NCBI GenBank assembly: GCA_037179335.1 | Contig: JAKZHN010000042.1 | Coordinates: 1-64,000 of the forward strand | From: Cyclaneusma minus | Lineage: Eukaryota; Ascomycota; Leotiomycetes; Marthamycetales; Marthamycetaceae | Length of the DNA: 64,000 nt | Direction: 5' to 3' | Shown here: one piece after another, positions 23,809-35,108 of the stretch | Layout of the letters: every line of letters begins with the position of its first letter | Position numbering within the stretch: the stretch's first letter is position 1 | Notes under the pieces: generated by a model | What the model was told of the DNA's origin: nothing | Database searches by the model: none | What the model saw: only the letters and a program-made list of their open reading frames with translations | Position numbers and translations under genes: made by a program

Positions 23809-25601
23809 ACCTTGCAAACAACTTCTCTTTCCAGTCTCCGGTCGGCCCAGTATAAGCCGGCAGTGTCGAAGCTCGACACACAGAGTCCCATATTCCACGA
23901 GAACGTGTTTTACGATAACGGCTATGTTCAACGACCTTACGGACGAACTCAAAACCGGCCTCCCATTCTGCCTCGATGCGCATTCTCCTTTCCTCCACAC
24001 AAAAGCAAGCTCGCATTCATACTGTATCTCTGCAGCCCACTTCTCTACGTCCCGATTCGCTTTCATTGTAATGTACAAATTCCCAGGTTTTTCGGTCTTT
24101 TTTTCGGGGCAATGGGGGCGTAGTCAGCTGCGAGACGGCTGGTTGTATACCCTTGCGTCTGGAAACGGTGGATGGATAAAGAGTTTTGAATGTGATATTT
24201 GTGGGATTTGGAAGGTGGAGTCGCTGGGGAACCATAGTGTTAGGATTCACTTGTTTGTATTGTGGGCGCTTGGTTTTTGCTGGAGTTGGGATTTGCATTT
24301 GCGGATGTCTGTGGCATTGGAGATGAGGTGATGTGTGGATTATGTGTGTGAGGTAGATAGCGGATGACTGAATGAGAAAGTTGTAACTGAACATCATTGT
24401 GCCATGTGTATCAAATAAAAGACGAGAGTGAGACAGGGCTTCAAATATTTAAAGCAGCTCAGTGTGCGGGTGAAACTGAAACTCTGAACTGTCAATCTGG
24501 AACTTTAGGGGTGAACTGTCAGCTGAAGCCTACTTACAAGGCGTGTTAGGTCCGGGCTAGAAAACCCGGAGTTCCTTTGATCCGGGTTAGATGGAGGAGC
24601 GATAAAGATGGTAAGAAGACTTTTATAAGCGTTTTGTTGCACTAGCGCGCTGCGCCGATTGCTTCCGAGACCCCTTCCGAGTCCTTTCTTCGAAGGGAGG
24701 TGAAGCGAGGTGAAGCAAAGGAGCATTACACAACCACGCCGACATCTTGAAGGATTTTTATTGCGCGTCGTCGACTAAGGGATATTGAAAAAGCCGTTTT
24801 GGGAAATTGGTATTTTGGAATTGAAATTTCTATGGACGGATCGACCGGGAAATTCTACACAAATTGATTTATAACACGCCTGGGTTTGGAGGCTAGCGGG
24901 CTGTCTAATAGCGGAGGAAACTATTTTGAAATATAGGTTTTCAGAATGTGAGAGAGAAAGGATCAGAGGATTAGGCGACAGGATATTGGGGGCGCGATAG
25001 AGAAGCCTGTCGTTAATGTCCTTCGCTGTCGCACTCCCACCTATCTTGCCTCCCTTTCTCTAGTAGACTCGCGGAATAGCCGGCGGCCTCGAAGCTTCCA
25101 TTCGTTGCAAATCGACCGAGGGATATTGGGAATTCCGTTTTTGGAAATTGGTCTTTGCGGGTTATAACCGACATAGTCTTAATATCTAGCCACAAAAAAT
25201 CCATAAATTGCCGGCTCCCGCAATCCCCTCGCATTCACCTGAACTGTGGTTTGCCCGTTTCCACCAGTTTAGTTCGAGGGTCAAAACTGGTTAACTGAAC
25301 CGGTGCAGCTATCACTTCAATCTGCCAGTTCAGTTTGGGCCTCAAATTGCAGTATCTGGAGGCTGGAGCCCGGAGACAAGAAAAGGAACTCCATTTTCAG
25401 TTCATGTCAGTGGTCAGTGTCACCCAGCATTTGGCTAGGTGCCATTCACGAATCTGAACTGGTTTTGACATTCTGAGCTAGACTGCAAATTGCGGCTTCC
25501 ATGCGAAACCGATTCTCATTCTCCACGCCAAAAGAGCAAAAGTCTCGGAGCCATTCTGAAATTCGAGATGACATTCACTTCATTCGTCATCCACCGAGTT
25601 C
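23809..25601. other. Long intergenic region with diverged repeats
   Basis: About 1.8 kb without a credible gene. The first 600 bases are probably the ase1 3' UTR. From 24.47 to 25.57 kb the composition is mixed and several short phrases recur (AACTG/CAGTT pairs, GGGATATTG), including a diverged direct repeat at 24771-24818 and 25111-25160. It resembles an old, unrecognisable mobile element. Confidence 0.55.
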
Positions 25602-26318
25602 CTAGTGTGCCCGTCTTTTCGAAACTGGCTGCTCTGTCTCCCCCATCTCCGCCCTTCCTCTCTTGCCTCCAACCTCATCGTTGAGCCTCCTCAGCTCCGT
25701 TCCGTCCAAGTCCCCAACACCCTTCGAAGTCTTGTCGAGACTGCGTAAGTGGTGTCCGGCAGTGTGCTCAGTCACGAAACGTGCCATCATCGGCTGTCTC
25801 TGAAAAAGCAGACGGAGGTGGTCTTCCCTGTCTTCCAAAGATTCGTTGCTCCAAACCCTCAGTTCTTTCCGAATTACGTCGCTGAACGGGATAGCAACCT
25901 TCTTTTCCGAAACCGCTTCGTTAAGAGCGATACTTTCACGGGCGATGATGGCGAGATCCTTGTAGCTTTTCAGAACGAATCCCAGCGCCGACAAAGCGTA
26001 ATCTCTCTGGTCACGGTATTTATTGGCTTGATGCCTCAGACGTGCGATTTCAGGATCTTGATGGAGGACTGCGGGGTTGGTGACGAATTTGGATACTTCT
26101 TTTGCGCGCAAAGGCGCCTGCGGAAGCTTGCGTTGAGTCTCGGTTTCGGGGGGTGCTGGCTTGGGGATTTCTAGACTTCGGGCACCGGCTGCTACTTCAA
26201 CTCGTAGCTTATTCCACATTCTCTCCACCGCTGCTAACTTTGCATCCGAATCAGTCTCATCATGCATTTTATGCACGACTGCCAATTTGCGTTGCAAGGC
26301 ATCCCAATCGGAGCCCAT
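25602..26318 (-). CDS. Hypothetical coiled-coil protein
   Basis: A single 238-codon frame on the minus strand. It is charged throughout, with predicted coiled coil near residues 5-60 and 95-120 (DPEIARLRHQANKYRDQRDY), and ends in a basic stretch (KRGRAEMGETEQPVSKRRAH) that could be a nuclear localisation signal. The start MGSDWDALQRKLAVVHKM follows a stretch without in-frame ATG. Codon usage resembles the housekeeping neighbours. I do not recognise the family. Confidence 0.7.
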   Translation of the reverse strand: MGSDWDALQRKLAVVHKMHDETDSDAKLAAVERMWNKLRVEVAAGARSLEIPKPAPPETETQRKLPQAPLRAKEVSKFVTNPAVLHQDPEIARLRHQANKYRDQRDYALSALGFVLKSYKDLAIIARESIALNEAVSEKKVAIPFSDVIRKELRVWSNESLEDREDHLRLLFQRQPMMARFVTEHTAGHHLRSLDKTSKGVGDLDGTELRRLNDEVGGKRGRAEMGETEQPVSKRRAH

Positions 26319-27277
26319 GTTGCTGTTGGGGAGACCCGAATTTTGACGAATGGTTCTGGGAATCTGGATAGAGTGTTAGCACAGCCTTCGTCAAATACGC
26401 GTAAAGATTGAAGAACATAATGAAGGCAGCACACATGCTGTCTGAGCGAACAATAACGCAAGTGGCCTGTCGCGTGTGCCATTGAGTAAAGCTGTGAAGC
26501 AGCCTATCTATTGGTTTGACAGGACAAAAGGGCAGGGCAAAACTGGTACTTGGACAATATATGGCTTCATTGTATATACCTTAAGATGGCAGTGACAGTG
26601 ATGAGCACTGTTCTGGAGAAGGATTCTGAGGTTGAGCTTGAGAGCTGCGAGGCCGCGGATGACCAACGAGATCCCGGATGGTGGAAGAGAGGTCGACCTT
26701 GAAGTCTGAACAACGGCTCTACAGGCTCCGAAAGGAGCTTGATGGGAGTGAGGTGGAGTGAGTGAGGGGCCGGATGTGGATGGGGATGGCAAGTTTTGGA
26801 AGGATAGGCTAGCACCCACCCAAAGTAGGTACCTTCACGTCACCAGATCCCGAACCGCGACGAGATGGCGGGGAAGGATGTGCCCGGGATATCAATTTCC
26901 AGATGATCTCGGTCATTAGAAACCTTATCAAACATCACTTTGGAGATATTTGGATATTGGCTTGGCCCTCCTCGCTACTGGAGAGCTCGAATCGTTTTAA
27001 GCCTCGAATTCGGTTTGCTTCGCATCGGAAGATGTGGCTCACCTGTTTTAGACAGCATCTGCCACGACGTGAATCAGTTTATCCCATTCCTCAATCATCA
27101 TCTTGATCTCACGAGCTCCCTCATCTGGATAGAAATCGAGTTTCGATACTCTGCCAATGTATATCCCCAATGTACAATGTACAGTGCTATGGCAAGCATT
27201 TATGGACTACCTAGACCGTCGGGTCCAACTGCTGGAATCAACTCGCTCTGAGGAATTTTCATCACGCCGTTAGGTCG
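26319..27277. other. Intergenic, no gene supported
   Basis: About 960 bases between two minus-strand genes. A 103-codon Ser/Pro/Leu-rich frame at 26508-26819 (minus) has no coding character I trust. The region should contain the promoter of the coiled-coil gene and the 3' UTR of ydj1. Confidence 0.55.
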
Positions 27278-28718
27278 TTATTGCTGTGCGCACTGAGCTC
27301 CGCCTTCCATGTCTTCCTCATCCTCATCTTCCCAGCCACCGCCGGCTCTTGGGTCTCCTGAGTTGGCTCCAAACTGCCACGTTTTAGCACAAATTCTCAC
27401 TCACAGCATCACACTACTTACCTCCTCAATATTCGCATCTTCCTCGTATTCTACGTCATCAACCTCTGTTGCCTCAATCTTGGGAATTTCATCAGAAGGT
27501 GGTGGCAGAAGCTTCTCAAGCGTGTTGAACGATTCCTCATCCTTCAGCCAGCCATTTTCGGGGAACTCAATGGAAACTGTCAAGTAAAGGTCTCCCTTGG
27601 CGTCGGACTTCTTATGCGGCATACCCTCGCCCGCAACCTTGAGAACCTCTCCTGGCTGCAATACTTTGCCACGTGGATGCGTGATAGATATGCCTCTTCC
27701 GTCAAGGTGCTTCAAGACCACTCTGGAGAAACCGCAAAGAGCTTCTGCGAGAGTAATCTTCAATTCGGCCTGCAGATCTGGTCCTGCTCGCTGGAAAACA
27801 TCGTGTTCTTCTTCAATCAGAGTGAAGACAATGTCGCCTGGCTTCTGATCCGGTACTTGATCCGCCTCGCCTTCCAGGACGATCCTCTCGCCCTGCATGG
27901 CGCCTCTGGGAATGTAGAGCTCGAGCGCTTTCTTCTCCGATGTGACCCGCTTTCCTTTGCACTTCCTGCACTTATCTTTCTCCTTCAGGACACTTCCTGA
28001 ACCTGAACAGGTATCACACTGAACCCTCTCCTGCGTGACCATACCCGGTCCGATCTGTCTCAGACCGACAACCTCGCCCTTTCCTTGGCATCTGTCGCAA
28101 GTTCTCGGCTTGACCTTCTCCCTGGCACCGGAGCCTTTGCAATGACTGCAAATGACATTCTTCGTCGACGCAAATTTCACCGTCTTTCCCTTGTACAACT
28201 CCTCTAACGACACGCTGTATTCCGTCTGTTCATCGCGGCCCTGTCGAGGGCGCCTGGGGCCTCCGCCGCCACCAGGCATTCCGCCCATACCACCGCCCAT
28301 ACCAAACATCTGTGCGAGAATATCGTCCAGGTCTACTTCGGCACCCATGCCGCCGCCTCCGCCCCTTTCGAAGGCGGACATGCCATGGGTGTCGTACAAG
28401 TGGCGCTTCTCTTCATCGGAAAGGATTTCGTAGGCTTGCTGAACAGACTTGAACTTGGCTTCGGCAACTTCGCGCTGGTCTTCGGGGACCTTGTCGGGGT
28501 GGTGGGTCAGTGCTGCCTGTATACAGTGTTAGAAGATGTCGGCCGGCTTATGACAGGATTTGAGCGTGCTTGCCTTGTGGTAAGCCTTTCGGATCTGGGT
28601 GGTTGATGCATCTTTCGGTACACCAAGGGTCTCTGTAATATATCAGCGGCGAAAGTAAAGGGGCGTGAGCGAAGATCATACCGTAGAGGTCGACCTTTTC
28701 AGATCCGTCGTCTGCCAT
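27278..28718 (-). CDS. ydj1: Class A DnaJ/Hsp40 co-chaperone, farnesylated (Ydj1/Mas5 type)
   Basis: Four exons on the minus strand (28718-28682, 28632-28574, 28516-27422, 27373-27278) give 428 residues. The J domain has HPD at residues 38-40 and stimulates Hsp70 ATPase. A Gly/Met-rich linker (GMGGGMGGMPGGGGG) follows. The zinc-binding region has four repeats in the pattern CxxCxGxG (CSHCKGSG, CDRCQGKG, CDTCSGSG, CRKCKGKR), then the two substrate-binding beta domains. The last exon ends CAQQ, a CAAX box comparable to the CASQ of yeast Ydj1, so the protein should be farnesylated and partly membrane-attached. Intron 2 starts with GC (GCAAGC) rather than GT and ends ACAG; no GT donor nearby keeps the frame. 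The other introns are 48-49 nt GT-AG. Confidence 0.93.
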
Positions 28719-29129
28719 GGCTTATGGTGGAGTAAGGCAGCAGAGTTGCTGTGAATGATGTAGCTTGAGACTTCTGCGTTCACATGTGCCTCCCAAATTA
28801 TTTGTGGTATTCCGGCAATGGAACAAGCGGAAAGAGAGGAAGTATGGGAGGAAGCGGCGAGTTGGACTTCAGGCTTCCTTGGATTGCTTTACAAATACAA
28901 GCGCAACATAGTCGTAAACTTGAAGTCTCATCGCCTCTTTCTTTCGCCCAGCACGGACCAGGCTTTGCGAAATCTGCGGTCGATAAGCGCGATAAGAACG
29001 TGTGAAACGTTGGCAGCCTAAGGCCGAGAGAATCAATTTGCTTGAGCTTCCAGTCAATTGATCAATCCGCAGAAGCGTATTCGAGCAACAGGTGCCATTG
29101 ATGTTCACCTCCCCAGTTTAAATCTGACA
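28719..29129. promoter_or_regulatory. Divergent promoter ydj1/mse1
   Basis: A 411-base spacer between divergent starts serves as a shared promoter region. No obvious heat-shock element array of nGAAn repeats was recognised by eye. Confidence 0.5.
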
Positions 29130-31113
29130 ATGCCTCTGTACCAAAGGGCTCTTCGCCCAATACCTCGAGCACCGTGGATTTGCAACTCCTGTGCTAAGAG
29201 ACTAATATCCTCCCAAACTCGATTCGCCGATCCTCCACCCCCAGTACCATCCGCTCCTACCCGCCAAGAATGGCCAGAAACCCCAGCGCGAACACGCTTT
29301 GCCCCGTCTCCTACCGGCTACTTGCATCTGGGCTCACTTAGAACTGCCCTGTTCAATTACTTGCTAGCGAAAGCCACCGGCGGCCAATTTTTATTGCGGA
29401 TAGAGGATACAGATCAGGTGACTAGAACTTCATCCCTTAGCCCTTATTATATATAGATCAGCCCTAACAGTATGGACAGAAACGAACAGTTCCGGGCGCC
29501 GAGGAAAGATTGTTCCGGGACTTAGAATGGGCTGGTCTGGAATGGGATGAAGGTTAGCTATCTTCCCGGAAATCATGCCGGACAACCACTGAGATGTTGC
29601 AGGCCCAAAGAAAGGGGGTCCCTACGGCCCTTACCATCAAGTTAGTAAATTCACCGATTTGCCGATATATACCACTAACATATGGCAGTCACAACGTACG
29701 GCAATATACCGCGAGCATGCCGAGAAACTGCTTGATACCGGACGAGCATACCGCTGCTTCTGCACCCCTGAACGGCTCTACACGCTCGCCCAAGAACGCC
29801 ATAAACTGGGTCTTCCCGCCGACTACGACCGACACTGCACTCATGTCTCCAAAGAAGAATCCGACGACCGGGCATCAAAAGGAGAAGCTCACGTCGTCCG
29901 CCTCCTTTCACCTGAAGTATACCCCCAGTTCACCGACATAGTCCACGGCCGAATCCGCAATCCAGTAATCAACAGCAAAGCCAAACTCTACCCCGCCTGG
30001 TCCGACCCCATCCTCCTCAAATCCGACGGTTTCCCCACCTACCACCTCGCCAACGTCATCGACGACCACCTCATGCACATCACGCACGTGATCCGGGGCT
30101 CCGAATGGATGTCCTCCACCCCCAAGCACCTCGCCCTCTACGATGCCTTCTCATGGACACCACCCCTGTTCGCCCACGTCGGCCTCCTCGTCGACAAAGA
30201 CCGCCAGAAACTCTCCAAACGCAAGCTCGACATCGACATCTCCGCTTTCCGCGACAAACTAGGTGTTTTCCCCGAAGCCCTCAACAACTACGTCGCCCTC
30301 CTTGGCTGGTCACACTCCCAAACCTCAGACATCATGTCTCTTCCTGCCCTAATCTCAAACTTCTCTCTCAAATTCACTACCGGCGAAACTATCGTTGCTT
30401 TTGAGAAATTGTGGTTCTTGCAACGCGCACATGCTGAGCGCTATGTGCGATCGCGCTCTCCCATCGTCTCAGACATGGTCTTGCGAATTCTGCAAGCCCA
30501 TCGAAGCTCCGAAGCCGAGAGACTTGCAAAAGCCAAAAGTGTGCCGGAAACGATAGAAAGCGAGGAAATGACTAATGGACCAAAGATTGATGGGGACTAT
30601 GTGGAACGCCTGCTCACTCTCGATGCACGCAACTACACTACAGCGTCCGACTTCTATCTCCGCAACACCTATTATTTCCACCGGCCTTCACCAACCACAC
30701 TCCGTCTTTCCTACCCACCACTCCAGCTTCACAACGTGCAAGCTTCTCTTCTCGAGACGATTGATGCGCCTCAGGCGGCTGTCAAAGCGCTTAAACATAT
30801 TTTTGATGTGGGTAAGGATGAGTGGATGGAGGACAAGTTGAAAGCGAGAGTGCAGGAGACGATTAGGAAGCAAGTGGAGGAATGGGAGGAGAGTGTGGAG
30901 GGAGCGAGGGAGCAGGAGGGCTTGATGAAGAAGTGGGCGAAGGTGGTGCATCGGCTGGTGAGGTGGACGCTTTGTGCGGGCTTGCCCGGCCCGGATGGCG
31001 CGGCGACGATGGTGTTGCTGGGACGAGAGGAGGTGTTGAGGAGGGCGGGGACGGCTTTGAAGGTGCTTGAGGAACCTGGGGACGGAGCCAAGGGCCCCAA
31101 AACCGAGGGTTGA
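29130..31113 (+). CDS. mse1: Mitochondrial glutamyl-tRNA synthetase
   Basis: Four exons (29130-29417, 29480-29552, 29603-29640, 29689-31113) give 607 residues. A Ser/Arg-rich N-terminal stretch (ALRPIPRAPWICNSCAKRL) fits a mitochondrial presequence. Class I synthetase motifs are present: FAPSPTGYLHLGSLRTALF (HIGH-type, residues about 58-76), RIEDTDQKRTV, and LSKRK (KMSKS-type, near residue 307). Organisation is that of bacterial-type GluRS (about 470-500 residues) with a fungal C-terminal extension that helps recognise the tRNA. It charges mitochondrial tRNA-Glu, and in many systems tRNA-Gln for later amidation. All introns are 48-62 nt and keep frame. Confidence 0.95.
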
Positions 31114-31805
31114 GGAGTGTAAGCTTCAAAGATTTTACTAACACCAGTGTACAGTAAGGAGAAAAAGAGACTTGATGTAAGGTTTATTCTCGTCTCCCAA
31201 GAATTTTGCCTGCTGTTACTTGACAGGTTCTTATTGACGTTAGTGTTCTGCTGTATTCCCAGTAACTTGGGAGTTGGGTCGTTCTCGATAACTCGAGGAG
31301 TCGAGTCGTTCTAAGCAACCCAAGTTTTTCCCGATGATTCAGGTTATTCAATATTCTCGATCACTCGGCTTATTCTCGATCACCAGAGTTGACTTTAGTG
31401 ACTTGGTGTACTTCAATGAATTTGGTCTCTTATGATTTCCTGATTACTCGCATTGTTCGACTGCTCGATATTTATTATAATGAGTGGACGACTGCAGCTC
31501 ATACTTTCCCCATCTCACTATAGGATCATTTTATTCTTTGCTGATGAGGGGCGTATTGCTGTGGTCTGTTCGTCTGATATACAGCCATCACGACGAGCCA
31601 TGCATCCGGTATCGAAATATCCTCCCATTCGCAGAATTCCCTTGCCACCATGTGCTCCGCCCGTCGATTTGGGTAGTCCGGTCCAGAATGAACACATGCG
31701 CCCCCAGAACTCCTTATGAATTCAAATGACCTCCGGAAATACGCCTTACAAACAGAAGAACACCTTGAGACCTCAACACGCTACCTCCCGGCCAGTAAAA
31801 ACCAA
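31114..31805. other. Intergenic with short palindromic repeats
   Basis: About 690 bases between convergent genes. From 31,240 to 31,400 it holds a run of related short units around CCCAGTAACTTGGG and TTCTCGATCACTCGG. The same CCCA-N5-TTGG pattern recurs at 35.8 kb. No gene is seen. Confidence 0.6.
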
Positions 31806-33211
31806 TTATGCAAGGCCAGGCTCCGGAACAGCCCTGCATTGCATCGCTTCCTGCTCACGCCTCTGGCCAATCTGGCGCAGCAGAGCCAATAAATGGCCGA
31901 CAGGCAGATTTCGGTTCTCGCCCTCTCGCTGGACCATCATCACCAAATCATCCGCATGGTCGCTCTTGTGCACTTCCACAGCCTTCTCGCCCTCAGCCGT
32001 GTGGGCTTCTTCCACGACAAAGGTGCAGCCCTCTTCCTCACACTGCCAGATTCCGTTTGCATACTGGGAATCGGCGGGCTGGGATGCGTCTCCGTTGTCG
32101 GTGCCGTCGGCTGAAATGGGATCGGACATCTCTGGGCTTGAGGGGTGGGAGGGTGGTCGAAGGCGCAGGGTGGGACGTTTGCCAGTGCCGGTGTTTGCGG
32201 GAAGAACGAGAGATGGGCGGCGGGGAGGGGTGGCATCTGGCATGACTTCATCGATGTCGTCGTCTTTCTTGTCCGCAACTTCTTCAGTTTCTTCCTCTTG
32301 CTCTTCGGCGCTTGCAGACTGGTCCGCGCTGGCGAGCCTGGAATCGTCATCAGCGTCCTCGACCTTACGCTTCGACGGCGCGAGGTCAGTCTTGGCTGGG
32401 CGTCGGTGATCCTTGTCCTAGGTTTTGTAAGCACCTGTGGTCGCATTCTGACCGAGTATAATTACCTGACAAAGCCACCTAAAGAAACTCGACTTCATCC
32501 ATTGCACTGGTTCGTTGGGCTTGCACATCTGTGTCATGAGAAATTCCCGATGCTGGTAACATCGATCCGCTGCCTCTTGTCGGCTAATGGGCTCTTCAAG
32601 GCTGTTGACATAACCATCGAGGAGGGCGTCAACGTTAAGCGCTCTTTTGTATCTGAAGTCCGCCTTTTTGGCTTCTCTGGCGCCCGTGTAGCTGTCGGCG
32701 ATATTGTAGTAGAGAACGATGCCTTCGCACATCTCCTCATAAATTGATTGATAAGCCGCGGCCGGTTCAATCTCGAACCAGCCTGCTAATCCCTCGGCCC
32801 AGATGGTGATAGGTCCGGTTCCGAAGGAGAAGTCGGTGACATTGCGGATTTCGATAAGAGGGGCTTTGGGAGCACCCTTCACTAATATTCGACAATGTCA
32901 GTTCTACTCTTCAGGTTCAGAATTGACCAAGCTTCCAACTTACGCGAGTACTGCTTGTCCTTCTTGTCAAGCTTCAGACGGCCGCGGACGGTGAGGGGGC
33001 AGTCTTCACTCGCATGCAGGAGCTTCTCGAGTCGTCTTCCGTCCGGTTTGTAGACGGTCGCGTCTTCCAGCAAGAAGCAAGGCCACTCATCGGGGTCTAT
33101 GCGATCGGCCAGGGGTTTGAGAATGCTCGACTCTTTCAGATACATGGAGCGACGAGGCTGGGCAGGAGCCTCGCTTTCTCTAGCAATTGCAGATGCTTTG
33201 CGCCGGGGCAT
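31806..33211 (-). CDS. RFTS (DNMT1 replication-foci) domain protein without methyltransferase
   Basis: Three exons on the minus strand (33211-32944, 32881-32466, 32417-31806) give 431 residues. After a basic start (MPRRKASAIARE), residues about 30-210 resemble the replication-foci-targeting domain of DNMT1: PDGRRLEKLLHASEDCPLTV, IEIRNVTDFSFGTGPITIWA, and PAAAYQSIYEEMCEGIVLYY. The middle is acidic and disordered. Near the C-terminus, WQCEEEGC with downstream H-x(13)-H looks like a degenerate zinc finger. No cytosine methyltransferase motif (PCQ, ENV) is present. The same fold occurs in fission yeast Raf2, a Clr4 heterochromatin complex subunit, so a chromatin role is plausible but not shown. 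Domain assignment is by pattern and should be confirmed by profile search. Confidence 0.65.
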
Positions 33212-33580
33212 AATGTGAAGTGAGTTTGGGGTGAAGTGACATGAAACTCGGGTAGATGGGAGCGGATCGTGAAGGCGATGATTGTAGCGATGTTCTAGAA
33301 GAGATGACAGCGATGTTTGGTGAAATGAATCATGAATACGTTGTCGAGTCGCATTGTGAAGCTCGAGGACGCGCTTCGCTTCGGGAAGACCGCGTCTCGT
33401 ATCCGAGTTAATTGCCTCGTATTCGAGGATCGCATCGATTGTGGGAAGGCACGCTAAGATAAGATAACATAGTAGCTTTTTGCTAACCGCGTCGACCTTC
33501 ACTCTGCAGAGAGCCGGCGCGAGGCAGAGACTTCCAGAGTTGCTATACCACACTCTTCTTCTGCACCACGCTCCACGTGA
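33212..33580. promoter_or_regulatory. Divergent promoter RFTS gene/pus4
   Basis: A 369-base spacer separates the two divergent starts. It contains no recognisable frame; no TATA box is obvious. Confidence 0.45.
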
Positions 33581-35108
33581 ATGTCGGCAAAGCACTTCTG
33601 GAGGATGACTCAAGGCAAGATCGTCGAGGGCGTCTTCGGTATGCTCAATGAACTTCCAGTTGAGACAATCCCCAGGCTAATTTGCAACAGCCATACATAA
33701 GCCCACCGGTATCACTTCCGCCGGCGCCTTGCGATCCCTCCAAGAACACTTCAATCCCTCTGAGCTGTTCCAGCCATGGATCGCCGCCGAGAAGAATGCT
33801 CGCAAAAAGCAAAATTCCAACCAGCGCAATCGACGGAGGGAGAAACAGGTCCAGGTGAAGATCGGTCACGGCGGCACTCTCGATCCTCTCGCAACCGGCG
33901 TCTTGATTGCTGGCATTGGCAAGGGTACCAAGGTCCTGCAACAATTCCTCGAGTGCACCAAAACCTATGAAGCCATTGTGCTCTTCGGAGCCTCGACCGA
34001 CACCTACGACGTCGAAGGAAAGATCCTGAAGAAGTCGCCCTATGATCACATCACTCGCGAGATCGTGGAGAAGGCATTGGGTGCTTTCAGAGGAAAGTTC
34101 ATGCAGACACCGCCGCTATATTCGGCCCTGAAGATGAATGGAAAGCCGTTATACGAATACGCTCGTGAAGGAAAGGAGATACCCCGCGAGATTGAGAAGC
34201 GGCCGGTTGAGGTTCTCGAGTTGGAGCTCCTTGACTGGATGGAAGGAGACACGCATGACTACAAGTGGCCCGAAGAGGAGGCAGGCGATGCAGAGAAAAC
34301 AGTCGCAGAAAAGCTGTGGAAACAGGAGGAGAAGCAGGATGCCAAGGAACGCTCTCGCAGCAAGTCTCCCGTGGCAAGCAAGAAACGAAAGCTAGACGAC
34401 GAGGCTGTAGTGGATGGTGTGCGGAGCCCTAAGAGGGTAGCGAAAAGCCCCGAGGTCGAGGTCAAGAAGGAAAGCGCAGAGTTTGCTGAAGCCAAGCAGA
34501 AGCTGGACGCGGAGCAAGATGCTCTTGTCAAGGAGGAATCAGGATTGAAGAAGGAGACCCCTGAAAATGCTGCAGACGATACCGTGATGTCAGGAGGCTT
34601 GGCCGCTACATCGAAAGAAGGTGCCGGCGAAGCACAGCCCAGCCCAGCTCTCAAAGGTCCACCCGCAGCGAAGTTACGCATGACAGTTACATCCGGATTC
34701 TACGTTCGATCGCTGTGCCATGATCTCGGGCACGCACTTGGCTCTCAAGCTATTATGGCCTCCTTAGTACGATCAAGGCAAGGACAGTTTGAGCTTGGCA
34801 AGAACGTTTTAGAATGGGAGGACCTTTCGAAGGGGGAGGCTGTGTGGGGTCCTAAAGTGGAGCAGATGCTCGATGCCTGGGCAGGAGATTACAAGCCGTT
34901 CGCTGGAAGCAATGCTGAGAGTAATGTTCCTGTGAAGGCAGAGGACACTGCATCGAAGAAGGAGGACACAATCGAGCAGGGAAAGAAAGAGGAAAGTGCT
35001 AAGACCAGCGCTCCAGTGAAACAGGAGGACATTGCATTGAAGGAAGAAACCGCTGCTCCGGCCAAGCAAGATGGAGTTGCACCGAAGAAGGAAGAGGCTA
35101 GCGTATGA
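33581..35108 (+). CDS. pus4: tRNA pseudouridine synthase Pus4 (TruB family)
   Basis: Two exons, 33581-33638 and 33691-35108, give 491 residues; the 52-nt intron splits the codon before IHKPTGITS. The TruB/Pus4 catalytic block KIGHGGTLDPLATGVLIAGI is intact, with the nucleophilic Asp near residue 84, followed by LQQFLECTKTYEA and PPLYSALKMNGKPLYEYAREG. Pus4 makes pseudouridine 55 in the T loop of cytosolic and mitochondrial tRNAs. Between about residues 215 and 345 lies a long acidic/basic insertion (RSRSKSPVASKKRKLDD, then many KKE/KEE) that splits the catalytic fold before VTSGFYVRSLCHDLG. The C-terminal 80 residues are imperfect repeats of PVKQEDIALKEE type. Both additions lie outside the family core. 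Confidence 0.92.

Noticed and set aside
24540..24600. A tRNA-like hairpin around GGTCCGGGCTAGAAAACCCGGAGTTCC
   Set aside because: No cloverleaf, no B-box GGTTCGANTCC and no anticodon arm could be drawn.
26508..26819. A 103-codon minus-strand frame
   Set aside because: Low-complexity Ser/Pro/Leu composition with no domain, ending in a hydrophobic tail; probably chance in an intergenic region.
30863..31144. Pro/Ser-rich minus-strand frames opposite the mse1 3' end
   Set aside because: Shadows of a GA-rich coding strand in the mse1 C-terminal extension.
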